DNA from: Desulfovibrio piger
GTDB lineage: Bacteria > Desulfobacterota > Desulfovibrionia > Desulfovibrionales > Desulfovibrionaceae
Assembly: GCF_900116045.1 (NCBI RefSeq)
Contig: NZ_LT630450.1
Coordinates: 2,772,501-2,807,531, forward strand
DNA length: 35,031 nucleotides
Direction of reading: 5' to 3'
Below the pieces are notes generated by a model that worked only from the letters and a program-made list of their open reading frames with translations, did no database searches and had not been told where the DNA came from. The translations under genes were made by a program, and so were the position numbers. Shown piece after piece: positions 18,478 through 26,353 of the stretch (position 1 is its first letter; every line of letters starts with the position of its first letter).

Positions 18478-20241
18478 CTAACTGTTCGTCATGATGCTTG
18501 TGGTATGGAAGGCCAGCTCCGCCCCCAGGCTCTCCTGCAGGCGTTCGCGCAGCATGCGCTGCGAGGCCGTCACGTCGGTGCTCATGAGCACGCTGTGGGC
18601 CATGTCCATGCAGGTCCGGGCGTCCAGGCGGCGGATCATGTGCTTCATGCCCGGCACGAAACGCGGCGAGGCCGAGAGCGTGTCCACGCCCATGCCCAGG
18701 AGCAGGGCCAGGCCATAGGGGTCCGCGGCCAGCTCGCCGCAGACGGAGACCCCGATGCCCTCGCGGTGGGCGGAGTCGATGATGCGCTTCAGGGAGCGGA
18801 CCACGGCCGGATGCAGGGCCTCGTTGAGGTACCCCACGTGCAGGTTGTTGCGGTCGATGGCCATCAGGTAATGGATGAGGTCATTGGTGCCGATGCTGAA
18901 AAAGTCGCATTCGCGGGCCAGGGCGTCGGCGATGAGCACGGCCGCCGGGGTCTCCACCATGATGCCCAGGGGCAGGTCGGCGGCGTGGGGCAGGCCGGCG
19001 GCCCGCAGCTCCTGTTGCAGCTCCTGCATGATGCGGCGCACGCTCTGCACCTCGGCCAGGCCGGAGATCATGGGCAGCAGCAGGGAGACGTTGCCTTCCA
19101 CCCCGGCGCGCATGAGGGCGCGCAGCTGGCTGCGGAAGATCTTCTGGTGCCGCAGGCAGAAGCGGATGCCGCGCAGGCCCAGGGCCGGGTTGGGTTCCCT
19201 GAGGGCCTCCTGGGCGCGGAGCATCTTGTCCGCGCCGGCGTCCAGGGTACGGAAGACCACATGCGCGGGCGCGGCCTTGCGGGCCACGGCGCTGTATTCG
19301 GCATACAGTTCTTCCTCGCTGGGCAGGTGTTCCCGCAGGAAGGAGAACTCCGTGCGGTACAGGCCCACGCCCTCGGCGCCGCTGGCCTGCAGCTCGTCCA
19401 TCTCTTCCAGCCGTTCCAGGTTGGCATGGACGCCCACGCGCACGCCGTCGCGCATCTCGGCGGGCCAGTGGGACTCGCTGCGGGTGCGGGCCTCCCACTC
19501 CTGGTACTCGTGCAGGCGTTCCTCATAGGCAGCCAGGTCGTCGGCATCGGGGGCCAGCAGCAGGCAGCCGTTGAGGCCGTCCACGATGACCCTCTCCCCG
19601 GGCCTGCCGGTCTCCAGCAGGCCGGTGACGCCCACCAGGGCCGGGATGTGCAGACCGCGTGACAGGATGGCCGTGTGCGAGGTGGGCCCGCCCTCCGCCG
19701 TGATGACGGCCCGCACGTCCTTGAAATCCATGTCCATGACATCGGCGGGCGAAAGATCCTGGGCCGCCAGGATGCCGGCCCCGGCCGCGGCGGGCAGGGC
19801 GCAGCTGCCCGCCAGGCATTCGCGCAGGCGCAGGCCCACGGCCCTGATGTCCTGCGCCCGGTCGCGCAGGTAGGGGTCGTCCATGTTGCGGAAGATGCTG
19901 CACAGCTGTTCCACGGTGCTGTCCAGGGCCCAGGCGGCGCAGACCAGTTCCTTCTCGATGCGGGCAAGGGCGCTGCCCACCAGCTTGGGGTCGCGGGCCA
20001 GTTCGATCTGGGCGGCGATGACCTCACGGTATTCGGCAAGGTCCTCCGGGACCTTGGTCATGGCTTCCTGCAGGGCGGCGCGCACATGGGTCACGGCGGC
20101 ACGCAGCTGCTCCTGTTCGCCTTCCACTTCACGCGGGCTGATGCGGCGCATCTCCACGGTCTGGACATTATGGGCAAAGCGCAGCACGCCGATGGCGATA
20201 CCGGGCGAGACGGACGTACCGAAAAGAAGAGAGCGTGCCAT
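18478..20241 (-). CDS. ptsI: PTS enzyme I (phosphoenolpyruvate-protein phosphotransferase)
   Basis: The 587-residue enzyme takes phosphate from PEP onto a histidine and passes it to HPr. The N-terminal HPr-binding region is followed by the phosphohistidine motif GGPTSHTAILSRG (His near 187). The PEP-binding TIM barrel includes GVGLYRTEFSF, DAGADKML, PALGLRGIRFCL, and the active Cys in VCGELAADP near 500. Length matches the family (about 575). The start is one base after the ptsH stop. It belongs to the PTS IID-ptsH-ptsI set; nothing here shows whether the relay drives sugar uptake or only regulation. Confidence 0.96.
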   Translation of the reverse strand: MARSLLFGTSVSPGIAIGVLRFAHNVQTVEMRRISPREVEGEQEQLRAAVTHVRAALQEAMTKVPEDLAEYREVIAAQIELARDPKLVGSALARIEKELVCAAWALDSTVEQLCSIFRNMDDPYLRDRAQDIRAVGLRLRECLAGSCALPAAAGAGILAAQDLSPADVMDMDFKDVRAVITAEGGPTSHTAILSRGLHIPALVGVTGLLETGRPGERVIVDGLNGCLLLAPDADDLAAYEERLHEYQEWEARTRSESHWPAEMRDGVRVGVHANLERLEEMDELQASGAEGVGLYRTEFSFLREHLPSEEELYAEYSAVARKAAPAHVVFRTLDAGADKMLRAQEALREPNPALGLRGIRFCLRHQKIFRSQLRALMRAGVEGNVSLLLPMISGLAEVQSVRRIMQELQQELRAAGLPHAADLPLGIMVETPAAVLIADALARECDFFSIGTNDLIHYLMAIDRNNLHVGYLNEALHPAVVRSLKRIIDSAHREGIGVSVCGELAADPYGLALLLGMGVDTLSASPRFVPGMKHMIRRLDARTCMDMAHSVLMSTDVTASQRMLRERLQESLGAELAFHTTSIMTNS

Positions 20242-20242
20242 A

Positions 20243-20530
20243 TCAGTCCTGCAGGTTTTCCAGATAATCCGCCAGGGCCGTCAGGGCTTCGCGGGCGTCA
20301 TCGCCCCGGGCCAGCAGGGTCAGGGAGCAGCCTGCGGAGATGGCGAGGGAGAGGATGTCCAGCATGCTTTTGGCATCGGCGGTGCCGTTGTCGCTCTGGA
20401 TCTGGATGTCGGAGGAAAAATGCTGGGCCTCCTGCGCCAGGCGGGCGGCAGGACGCGCGTGCAACCCGCCACGCGTGTGCAGCGTGACGGGAAGGGCGAG
20501 GCCTTCGGGCGTTTCCTGAACTTCAGCCAT
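20243..20530 (-). CDS. ptsH: Phosphocarrier protein HPr
   Basis: The 95-residue protein carries phosphate between enzyme I and IIA domains. The active-site motif GGLHARPAARL holds His24. The helix-2 segment DAKSMLDILSLA carries Ser55 at the place of the regulatory Ser46 of Gram-positive HPr, so HPr-kinase control is possible; no hprK is in the window. The ATG at 20530 has AGGGAGA about 8 bases upstream. The frame stays open further upstream, but that extension is Arg/Ala-rich and unlike HPr. ptsI begins one base after its stop. Confidence 0.95.
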   Translation of the reverse strand: MAEVQETPEGLALPVTLHTRGGLHARPAARLAQEAQHFSSDIQIQSDNGTADAKSMLDILSLAISAGCSLTLLARGDDAREALTALADYLENLQD

Positions 20531-20581
20531 GATATATTTCTCCCTGGTCGCCCCGGGCGACCGATACGATCTGTTCCTGAC

Positions 20582-20601
20582 GGTCCCCCGCGCGGGGGAC
20601 C
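20582..20601. repeat. 20-bp perfect palindrome between PTS IID and ptsH
   Basis: GGTCCCCC (20582-20589) and GGGGGACC (20594-20601) flank GCGC, so the whole 20 bases are self-complementary. In the leftward mRNA it forms a very stable stem between two PTS genes. No T run follows, so an RNA processing or stability element is more likely than a terminator. Confidence 0.6.
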
Positions 20602-20710
20602 TTGCGGCAGGGGCTGGTGCCGTGGCGTCCCTGCCGCCTGCGGCGGCGCGGGCCGCGTCTTTCCGCCCCCGCGGCCGTGTCTCCTGCCGTCGCACCGCGG
20701 GATGCGGCGT

Positions 20711-21460
20711 CTACAGGCCGACCAGCCCCGCGTCCATGAGCACGAGGAAGGTCAGCAGGATCAGCCAGAGCACGATGCGCGGCAAATGCAGGCGTCCGAT
20801 GATCCAGGCGGCGGCCAGTACGGCAGCGCCGCCGCCCATACACCAGAGGAGCGTATGCCGGTCCCCGCCGTAGGGCAGCAGCATGGCGGCCGCCACGGTC
20901 AGCAGGCAGGCATTGACGACCTTGATGCGGCCGGTCCAGTTGATGAGCCCCAGACGCTTGAGCCAGGCCAGGGCGGCCAGCCCGTAGCGCAGGGCGAAGA
21001 AAAACGTGCCTGTCCTGAAGGCCAGCAGGGCCACGGCCAGCAGGGCCGTCAGCAGGATGGCGGGCAGCGTGTGCCCGGCCAGCAGGAGGCAGATGCAGCA
21101 CAGGGCCCAGCAGGGGAAGACGCCCCCTTCAAAAAAGCCGTCCCCCACAGCGGAAAGCGTGGTGCCCAGCGTGCGGCGCACCGTGTCCAGCGCGTTGGAG
21201 GGCAGTTTGCCCTGGGCCACCTGTTCTTCGATGTTCAGCAAAAGACCCATGTAGAACGGCAGCATGTAGGGATGGGTGTTGCTGTGGGCGCTGTAGTGGG
21301 CCGCCGCCTGTGCCTGGGCTTCGGCATCGGGATACAGGTGCCGCAGTGCCGGTTCCAGGGCGAACAGCAATCCCAGCTGCTGCATGCCGCGTGCCGTGAC
21401 GGCGGCGTTGATGCAGCAGCTTCGCGCAAGGCAGGAAAGGGCTGTCCGGGTGGGCAACAT
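20711..21460 (-). CDS. Mannose-family PTS component IID
   Basis: The 249-residue membrane protein resembles the IID subunit of mannose/fructose/sorbose-type PTS permeases. Its N-terminal cytoplasmic part has the family feel (NAAVTARGMQQLGLLFALEPALRHLYPD, then SNTHPYMLPFYMGLLLNIEEQ near 62-82). Several hydrophobic segments follow from about residue 115 to the C-terminus. It is shorter than typical IID proteins (about 270-300). The usual GDSxFWGT segment reads GDGFFEGG. No IIA, IIB or IIC gene is adjacent: rsmI is 46 bases upstream and ptsH is 180 bases downstream. Function as a permease subunit therefore depends on partners elsewhere (inference). Confidence 0.85.
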   Translation of the reverse strand: MLPTRTALSCLARSCCINAAVTARGMQQLGLLFALEPALRHLYPDAEAQAQAAAHYSAHSNTHPYMLPFYMGLLLNIEEQVAQGKLPSNALDTVRRTLGTTLSAVGDGFFEGGVFPCWALCCICLLLAGHTLPAILLTALLAVALLAFRTGTFFFALRYGLAALAWLKRLGLINWTGRIKVVNACLLTVAAAMLLPYGGDRHTLLWCMGGGAAVLAAAWIIGRLHLPRIVLWLILLTFLVLMDAGLVGL

Positions 21461-21506
21461 GACGGGCTCGCTTGGTTGGGCGGTCGGTTCCGTGGCGGAG
21501 AAAGGC

Positions 21507-22355
21507 TCAGGCGCGGGTCAGCAGCTCGTACAGCTCCTTGGCGCTCCAGCCGGGGGCCATCTCCTGGGCCCGGCGGGCCACTTCCTTGGGCTTGAGGCGC
21601 CCGTCCGCGGCGGCCATGACGGCGTCCAGCGCCCGGCGGGCCCCGGCTTCGTCGGCGCGTTCCTTCTGTTCCGGCGGGCCGATGATGACCGTGATCTCGC
21701 CCAGCAGCTCTTCGGGCAGCTCCTGCCATTTCTCCAGACGACCAAGTATAAATTCCTCATGGGTCTTGGTCAATTCCCGGCACACGGCCACGGCCCGGGG
21801 GCCCAGCAGTTCCGCGGCCTGGGCCAGGCTCTCGCGCAGACGGTCCTTGCGCTCGAAAAAGATGAGCGAGCCCGGGGTGCGGGCAAAGGCCGAGAGCGTG
21901 GCGCGGCGGCCCGCGGCATCACGGGGCAGAAAGCCCAGAAAGGTATAGGGCAGGGGAGGGATGCCCGCGGCGGAAAGGGCCGTCACCGGTGCCGAAGGGC
22001 CGGGCACGGGCGAGACGGGCAGGCCCTCGGCCCGGCAGGCGCGCACCAGACGGTAACCCGGGTCGGCCAGCAGGGGCGTGCCCGCATCCGAGACCAGGGC
22101 CAGGTTCTGCCCCTGGCGCAGCAGGCGCAGGACCTCTTCCTGGCGCTCGCTCTCGTTGTGGTCATGGAAGCTCAGGAAGCGGCGGGCCGGGATGTCGCAC
22201 TGGCTGCACAGCAGGCCGGCGCGGCGGGTGTCCTCGGCCAGGATGAGGTCGGCACCGGCAAGGATCTCGCGGGCGCGGGGAGAAAGGTCACCAGGGTTGC
22301 CAAGAGGCGTGGCCACTATCCACAGATGGCCCGGAGCCGGAGAGGTCGAAAGCAT
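21507..22355 (-). CDS. rsmI: 16S rRNA 2'-O-methyltransferase RsmI
   Basis: The 282-residue SAM-dependent enzyme 2'-O-methylates C1402 of 16S rRNA. Family motifs in order are [77 protein letters not shown], and FLGFLPR. I prefer the ATG at 22355, which has GGAG upstream and starts about 11 residues before the conserved core; an ATG at 22412 adds 19 non-conserved residues. Even with the later start, it overlaps yraN by 68 bases, an unusually long overlap. The C-terminal part (MAPGWSAKELYELL) is also typical. Confidence 0.95.
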   Translation of the reverse strand: MLSTSPAPGHLWIVATPLGNPGDLSPRAREILAGADLILAEDTRRAGLLCSQCDIPARRFLSFHDHNESERQEEVLRLLRQGQNLALVSDAGTPLLADPGYRLVRACRAEGLPVSPVPGPSAPVTALSAAGIPPLPYTFLGFLPRDAAGRRATLSAFARTPGSLIFFERKDRLRESLAQAAELLGPRAVAVCRELTKTHEEFILGRLEKWQELPEELLGEITVIIGPPEQKERADEAGARRALDAVMAAADGRLKPKEVARRAQEMAPGWSAKELYELLTRA

Positions 22356-22770
22356 GGCGGATGTGCTCCATGTGCGGGCCCGCGGGCCCCGGTTCGATGC
22401 AGACAAGGTCAAAGCGGCAGGGCAGGTGCCACTGGTCGTGCGCGGCCAGCCAGGCCCGTGCGGCCCGGATCAGGCTCTGGCGCTTGCGCGGTCCCACCGC
22501 GTCCCGGGCGCTGCCCAGGCTGCCCGGCCCGCGCGTTTTGACTTCCACGAAAACAAGAGTGTCGCCTTCCCGGCAGACAAGGTCAAGTTCCAGCGGGCCG
22601 CTGCGCCAGTTGCGGGCCAGGACGCGCATGCCGTGCGCGCGCAGCAGGGTGGCGGCGGCCTCCTCTCCGGCACGGCCCAGGGCGGCCTTGTGGTCCCCGC
22701 CCGCAGGCGCGCGCCCCGTCTGTGGTTCGGGAGGATCGCCCAGACGGCGCAGGCGGGACAGAAAACTCAC
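22288..22770 (-). CDS. yraN: YraN/UPF0102-family endonuclease-like protein
   Basis: The 160-residue protein has the UPF0102 core: [26 protein letters not shown], then [23 protein letters not shown], with the restriction-endonuclease-like E...D...ExK arrangement, and a final RFDLVCIE. Its cellular role is not established; many copies sit beside rnhB, as here. The start is GTG at 22770, overlapping the rnhB stop as GTGA. The C-terminal 20 or so residues lie inside the rsmI overlap and are not conserved. Confidence 0.92.
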   Translation of the reverse strand: MSFLSRLRRLGDPPEPQTGRAPAGGDHKAALGRAGEEAAATLLRAHGMRVLARNWRSGPLELDLVCREGDTLVFVEVKTRGPGSLGSARDAVGPRKRQSLIRAARAWLAAHDQWHLPCRFDLVCIEPGPAGPHMEHIRHAFDLSGSGPSVDSGHASWQPW

Positions 22771-23486
22771 AGCAGGCTCCCCTGCCGGGTCCCGGGGCCG
22801 TCTTCCCTGTCGGGCAGCACGCCGCGAAAGGTCAGCCGGTGCTGGCGGCAGGGCCCCAGACGGTGCAGGGCCTCGTAATGGTCAGCCGTGCCGTAGCCCT
22901 TGTGCCGGGCGAAGCCGTAGCCGGGATGGTGGCGGTCCAGATGCTCCATGAGCCTGTCCCGGTAGGTCTTGGCCAGGATGGAGGCCGCGGAGATGGCGGG
23001 CACGGAGCGGTCCCCGCCCACCACGGCATGCTGGCGGGGCAGGTCGGGGGCGTCGGCATGGCGCTTGCGCCAGTGCGGCAGCAGGACGGGCCCGGGCACG
23101 GTCTTGTTGCCGTCCACCAGCAAAAGGCCGGGCCTGCGCCTGAGGCTGGCCACGGCGCGGCTCATGGCCTCGAAGGTGGCCTGCAGGATGTTGATGCGGT
23201 CGATGGTGGCAGGCCAGATCACGCCCAGTCCCCAGGCCAGGGCGCACTGGCGGATCAGGGGCGCCAGATGTTCCCGCCTGGCGGCGCTCAGGGCCTTGGA
23301 ATCCGTGAGGCCCGGCAGGTCATACCGTTCCGGCAGGATGACGGCCGCCGCCACCACGGGGCCGGCCAGGCAGCCGCGGCCCGCCTCATCGATGCCCGCC
23401 ATGAGCAGGGGACGGGAGGGCGGGGCGCAGAGCAGGCCCTGTTCGGGGGCCGGTATGGCGGAGGATCGTTTGCGACGGGGGGGCAC
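22767..23486 (-). CDS. rnhB: Ribonuclease HII
   Basis: The 239-residue enzyme cuts RNA in RNA-DNA hybrids, including single ribonucleotides in DNA. The family signature [20 protein letters not shown] carries catalytic Asp33 and Glu34. The further conserved acids fall in [11 protein letters not shown] and the [17 protein letters not shown] block. The GTG start at 23486 gives about 29 non-conserved leading residues. A later start at the ATG of MAGIDEAG is possible but would leave almost no N-terminus. It is co-transcribed with yraN. Confidence 0.95.
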   Translation of the reverse strand: MPPRRKRSSAIPAPEQGLLCAPPSRPLLMAGIDEAGRGCLAGPVVAAAVILPERYDLPGLTDSKALSAARREHLAPLIRQCALAWGLGVIWPATIDRINILQATFEAMSRAVASLRRRPGLLLVDGNKTVPGPVLLPHWRKRHADAPDLPRQHAVVGGDRSVPAISAASILAKTYRDRLMEHLDRHHPGYGFARHKGYGTADHYEALHRLGPCRQHRLTFRGVLPDREDGPGTRQGSLL

Positions 23487-23510
23487 TGTCTTTCACTCTG
23501 TTGCTGAAAC

Positions 23511-23546
23511 GACAAAGACCTCACCCCGCGCAAGGCAGGGTGAGGT
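23511..23546 (-). terminator. Possible weak terminator or attenuator between rplS and rnhB
   Basis: On the minus strand ACCTCACCC (23546-23538) pairs with GGGTGAGGT (23526-23518), followed by CTTTGTC (23517-23511). The stem is good but the T run is poor, so partial termination is more likely than a full stop. Confidence 0.4.
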
Positions 23547-23621
23547 TCGGTCCGTTGCTCTTCTGCCCGGGCATGTTCACAGGACCCTCAGGCCGCCATG
23601 GACATTCCGCCGGGCTGCGGA

Positions 23622-23969
23622 TCAGAAGCGGCCGCGGGGCTTGATGCGGGCGGCTTTGCCCTTGAGGGCGCGCAGGTAGTACAGACGGCTGCGGCGCACG
23701 CGGCCCTGGCTCACCACTTCCACATGGTCGATGAAGGGGGAGTGCAGGGGGAAGATGCGTTCCACGCCCACGCCGTCAGAGATCTTGCGCACGGTGAAGG
23801 TGGCGTCGGTGGTGCCGCGCTGGATGCGGATCACGTTGCCCTGGAACACCTGAATACGCTCTTTTTCGCCTTCCACGATGCGCAGATGCACTTTCACCGT
23901 GTCGCCGGAGCGAAACACGGGCATATCCATACGCATGTTTTCACGTTCGATTTTCTTGATGATATCCAT
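23622..23969 (-). CDS. rplS: Large-subunit ribosomal protein bL19
   Basis: The 115-residue 50S protein lies at the 30S-50S interface. The sequence is diagnostic: [29 protein letters not shown], then [25 protein letters not shown] and [24 protein letters not shown] a few bases before the ATG at 23969 sets the start. It is 61 bases after trmD, the usual neighbour. Confidence 0.97.
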   Translation of the reverse strand: MDIIKKIERENMRMDMPVFRSGDTVKVHLRIVEGEKERIQVFQGNVIRIQRGTTDATFTVRKISDGVGVERIFPLHSPFIDHVEVVSQGRVRRSRLYYLRALKGKAARIKPRGRF

Positions 23970-24030
23970 GCCCTACTCCTTGAATACGCAGCCTTGGGAC
24001 GGCTGTCGTCGTGAAGAAAAACTGTGGCGC

Positions 24031-25326
24031 TTACTTGTAATCGCCCAAAATTCTGTCGGCCAGGATAGCGGCCGCGCTCCGCACCGAAAGGTGGTTGTAG
24101 CCCAGATACCGTATGGGTCTGAGCACCCCGTCACACCGGGCGAGCACCTCGGGGGCCAGCCCCTGGGCCGTACCCAGCAACAGCAGCACGGGGCCTTCTT
24201 CGCACATGCGGCACACATCCGCCGGACAAAGCGGCGGGGGCGCGTGCTTGTGAGCGGGCCAGGAGGCGGAACTGGCCACCACCCGGGGCCGCATGCCCGT
24301 GCGCTCCGTGAGATGTTCCACAGCGGCATCCACGGATCCGGCAGGACAAACCGTGGCGAGCGCCTGGGCCCGGTCCGGGTTGCCCCTGCTTCCCGCGCCC
24401 TGCGTCCAGTGCCGGACTATGGCCTGTAGCAGACGCTGCTGGTCCTCCAGCGGGGTCACGGCATAGAACGGTCCCATCGCATAGCTGCGGGAAATCCGGG
24501 CTATATCGTGAATATCCAAATTTGTCAAAGAGGAAACGCCGGAAATTTTCCGGCCCAGCAGCACGGGATAGTGCACGAGGCAGAACGAAAGGTTCCTGCC
24601 GGCCCTGGTTCGGGGCAGCGTGGCCAGATGGCGGGCATCTTCCGCCGCCAGGGGCGCGCTGTCCAGCAGGTCGGGCCGCACCCGCAGCGTGGTGGCCAGC
24701 GACTGCTGGCGCCGCCAGCGTGCGACGGCCCCGTGGTCCCCGCCCCGCAGCACCTCCGGCACCTCGCGGCCTTCCAGCACGTCGGGCCGCGTGTAATGGG
24801 GGTACTCCAGCAGGCCGTTGGAAAAACTTTCATCGTCCCCGGACTCCTCCTTGCCCATGAAGCCGGGCACCAGCCGCGCCACGGACTCGATGACGGCCAG
24901 GGCCGCCGTCTCGCCGCCGTTGAGCACGGCTTCGCCCACGCTCACGGGCTCCAGGGGGAAGATGTCCAGCAGGCGGGCATCCAGTCCTTCATACCGGCCG
25001 CAGATCAGGGTCAGGTCTTCTTCCCGGGCCAGCTCGCGGGCCAGCGCGTCATTGAGGGGGCGCCCGCTGGGGGCCAGCAGGATCATGCGCCCCGGCTTTT
25101 CGATGGAGCGCAGCGCCGCGGCCACCGGCTCGCCCTGCATGACCATGCCGGGACCGCCGCCGTAGGGGCGGTCGTCCACATGATGGTGACGGCTGGTGCT
25201 GAAGCTGCGGGGATCGTGGAAGGAGAAATCCACGATGCCGGCTTCGCGGGCGCGGCCCAGCAGTGCCGTCTCAAGGGGCGAGCGGAAAAACTCCGGGAAG
25301 AGGCTGACCAGATGAAAGCGAAGCAT
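24031..25326 (-). CDS. trmD: TrmD tRNA (m1G37) methyltransferase fused to a second SPOUT-like domain
   Basis: The 431-residue protein is far longer than the usual 230-260. Residues 1-245 are a complete TrmD, which methylates N1 of G37 next to the anticodon and prevents frameshifting. Motifs are LRFHLVSLFPEFF, DDRPYGGGPGMVM (51-63), LICGRYEGLDARL, SVGEAVLNGGE and GLLEYPHYTRPDVLEG. Residues about 246-431 form an additional domain beginning SFCLVHYPVLLGRKI, with LLLLGTAQGLAPEV near 381-394, which resembles the SPOUT RNA methyltransferase family Methyltrn_RNA_4 (from memory). The start at 25326 matches the family N-terminus; the frame is open to 25395. No strong Shine-Dalgarno is visible. It heads the leftward string. 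Confidence 0.94.
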   Translation of the reverse strand: MLRFHLVSLFPEFFRSPLETALLGRAREAGIVDFSFHDPRSFSTSRHHHVDDRPYGGGPGMVMQGEPVAAALRSIEKPGRMILLAPSGRPLNDALARELAREEDLTLICGRYEGLDARLLDIFPLEPVSVGEAVLNGGETAALAVIESVARLVPGFMGKEESGDDESFSNGLLEYPHYTRPDVLEGREVPEVLRGGDHGAVARWRRQQSLATTLRVRPDLLDSAPLAAEDARHLATLPRTRAGRNLSFCLVHYPVLLGRKISGVSSLTNLDIHDIARISRSYAMGPFYAVTPLEDQQRLLQAIVRHWTQGAGSRGNPDRAQALATVCPAGSVDAAVEHLTERTGMRPRVVASSASWPAHKHAPPPLCPADVCRMCEEGPVLLLLGTAQGLAPEVLARCDGVLRPIRYLGYNHLSVRSAAAILADRILGDYK

Positions 25327-25552
25327 GGGCGCACAGTGACCCAAAAGCGGACATAAGGCAAGAAATGTTTGTGTGCGGCAGGCAACGGAAAGCAAGAAAA
25401 TGGGAAGACAAAAGACGAGAGGAGTGGAACAGGAGTGTCACGGCGAAATTTATACCGTGCACAAGGAGGGAAAGAGGCTGGTATTTCCAGCGCCGTCATT
25501 GCGCTGGCCATCCTTCAGAAGAAGAGCTGATTCCGGGTATATTCGTGTCCCT
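25327..25552. other. Intergenic region upstream of trmD
   Basis: This 226-base spacer has a markedly lower GC content than the genes to its left. It holds a stem CCAGCGC/GCGCTGG (25487-25493, 25501-25507) and, on the minus strand, a -10-like TATAAA (25454-25449) without a convincing -35. The trmD promoter is expected here. A rightward frame open through it into the next gene is not believable. Confidence 0.4.
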
Positions 25553-26338
25553 TCAGTGCCGAGAGGTGTGGCAACGATCTGCGATGACACAACGTTCACA
25601 TGCCGGGCTGGCTGTACAGATCTCCCCGTAGCCTTTGGCACAGAACCGCCAGATAAGATCATCTATTTCGACCTTTAAAAGCCCTGTCTCCTCTGCAAGT
25701 TGTTCCATCTTCTGTTCGACATCTGCAAGAGATGCGGGGCTGCTTGCAAGACAACTTCCCATTCTGTCCGCTCCCAGAAATCGCCGTATATGAACATCAG
25801 GTTTTGCGGCATCGATACCTACATTACGCAGATACTCCCAGGCTAGAGCCTTGCCCACCATGGGGAGCTTGTAAGGGGATAGCGGAGAAGACAGCATGGT
25901 TACGATATGATGTGCATTTTCTGAGGTCACGAAATCGTCGAGGCTACCATACTCCACTTCTATCCGCTCGAAGATATGGATATGTATCCGTAAAGAGCGC
26001 ATTTGGGCGCGGATGGCCCTGTTACCGCATTTGATGTCCTTTATTTTTTCACAAAAGACAGAAGGCGGCGTCATGAGGATTTTTTCTTTGTCGTATTCAA
26101 AAAATATCTTGTCGATATCAGGTAAATAGTCATGGATTTTTTTCCATACGGCCTGACTGGAAAGCAAGGCGTAGATGAGTCCCTGGAGATGTTCGCTGAA
26201 GTTAAAACTCTCTCCAGAGGCGCGCTTTCTAACCTTTTCTTTGATGTAAGAAAGCTCAGCTGTCTTTTGAGACTGAAGATACTTCTTGAGAATAAAAAGA
26301 TAGTGGGTAGAGGGTAGGGAAAGAATATGGTCGGGCAT
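25553..26338 (-). CDS. Atypical HhH-GPD DNA glycosylase, endonuclease III-like
   Basis: The 261-residue protein has the layout of the HhH-GPD base-excision-repair superfamily. HLQGLIYALLSSQAVWKKI (50-68) resembles the first core helix. LPMVGKALAWEYL (158-170) is the helix-hairpin-helix, followed by KPDVHIRRFLG with Asp181 at the catalytic position. Four cysteines near the end (241, 247, 250, 256) recall the iron-sulfur loop of endonuclease III, but with spacing C-X5-C-X2-C-X5-C instead of C-X6-C-X2-C-X5-C. The residue matching the lyase lysine of endonuclease III appears to be Ala164 in my hand alignment, so it may be a monofunctional glycosylase. The gene is clearly AT-richer than its neighbours, which suggests horizontal acquisition. 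It starts 15 bases after the phosphopantetheinyl transferase, with CGGAGAT as ribosome-binding site. Confidence 0.75.
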   Translation of the reverse strand: MPDHILSLPSTHYLFILKKYLQSQKTAELSYIKEKVRKRASGESFNFSEHLQGLIYALLSSQAVWKKIHDYLPDIDKIFFEYDKEKILMTPPSVFCEKIKDIKCGNRAIRAQMRSLRIHIHIFERIEVEYGSLDDFVTSENAHHIVTMLSSPLSPYKLPMVGKALAWEYLRNVGIDAAKPDVHIRRFLGADRMGSCLASSPASLADVEQKMEQLAEETGLLKVEIDDLIWRFCAKGYGEICTASPACERCVIADRCHTSRH

Positions 26339-26353
26339 GGATATCTCCGAGGA

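Noticed and set aside
24500..25000. TrmD Glu174 (GLLEYPHYTRP) in place of the catalytic Asp of E. coli TrmD as an inactivating change
   Set aside because: From memory, Gram-positive TrmD proteins also carry GLLE at this position, so it is a normal family variant.
25373..25678. Rightward frame of about 100 codons upstream of trmD running into the glycosylase gene
   Set aside because: It has no recognisable domain, lacks a convincing ribosome-binding site, and its second half is antisense to the conserved cysteine-rich end of the glycosylase.
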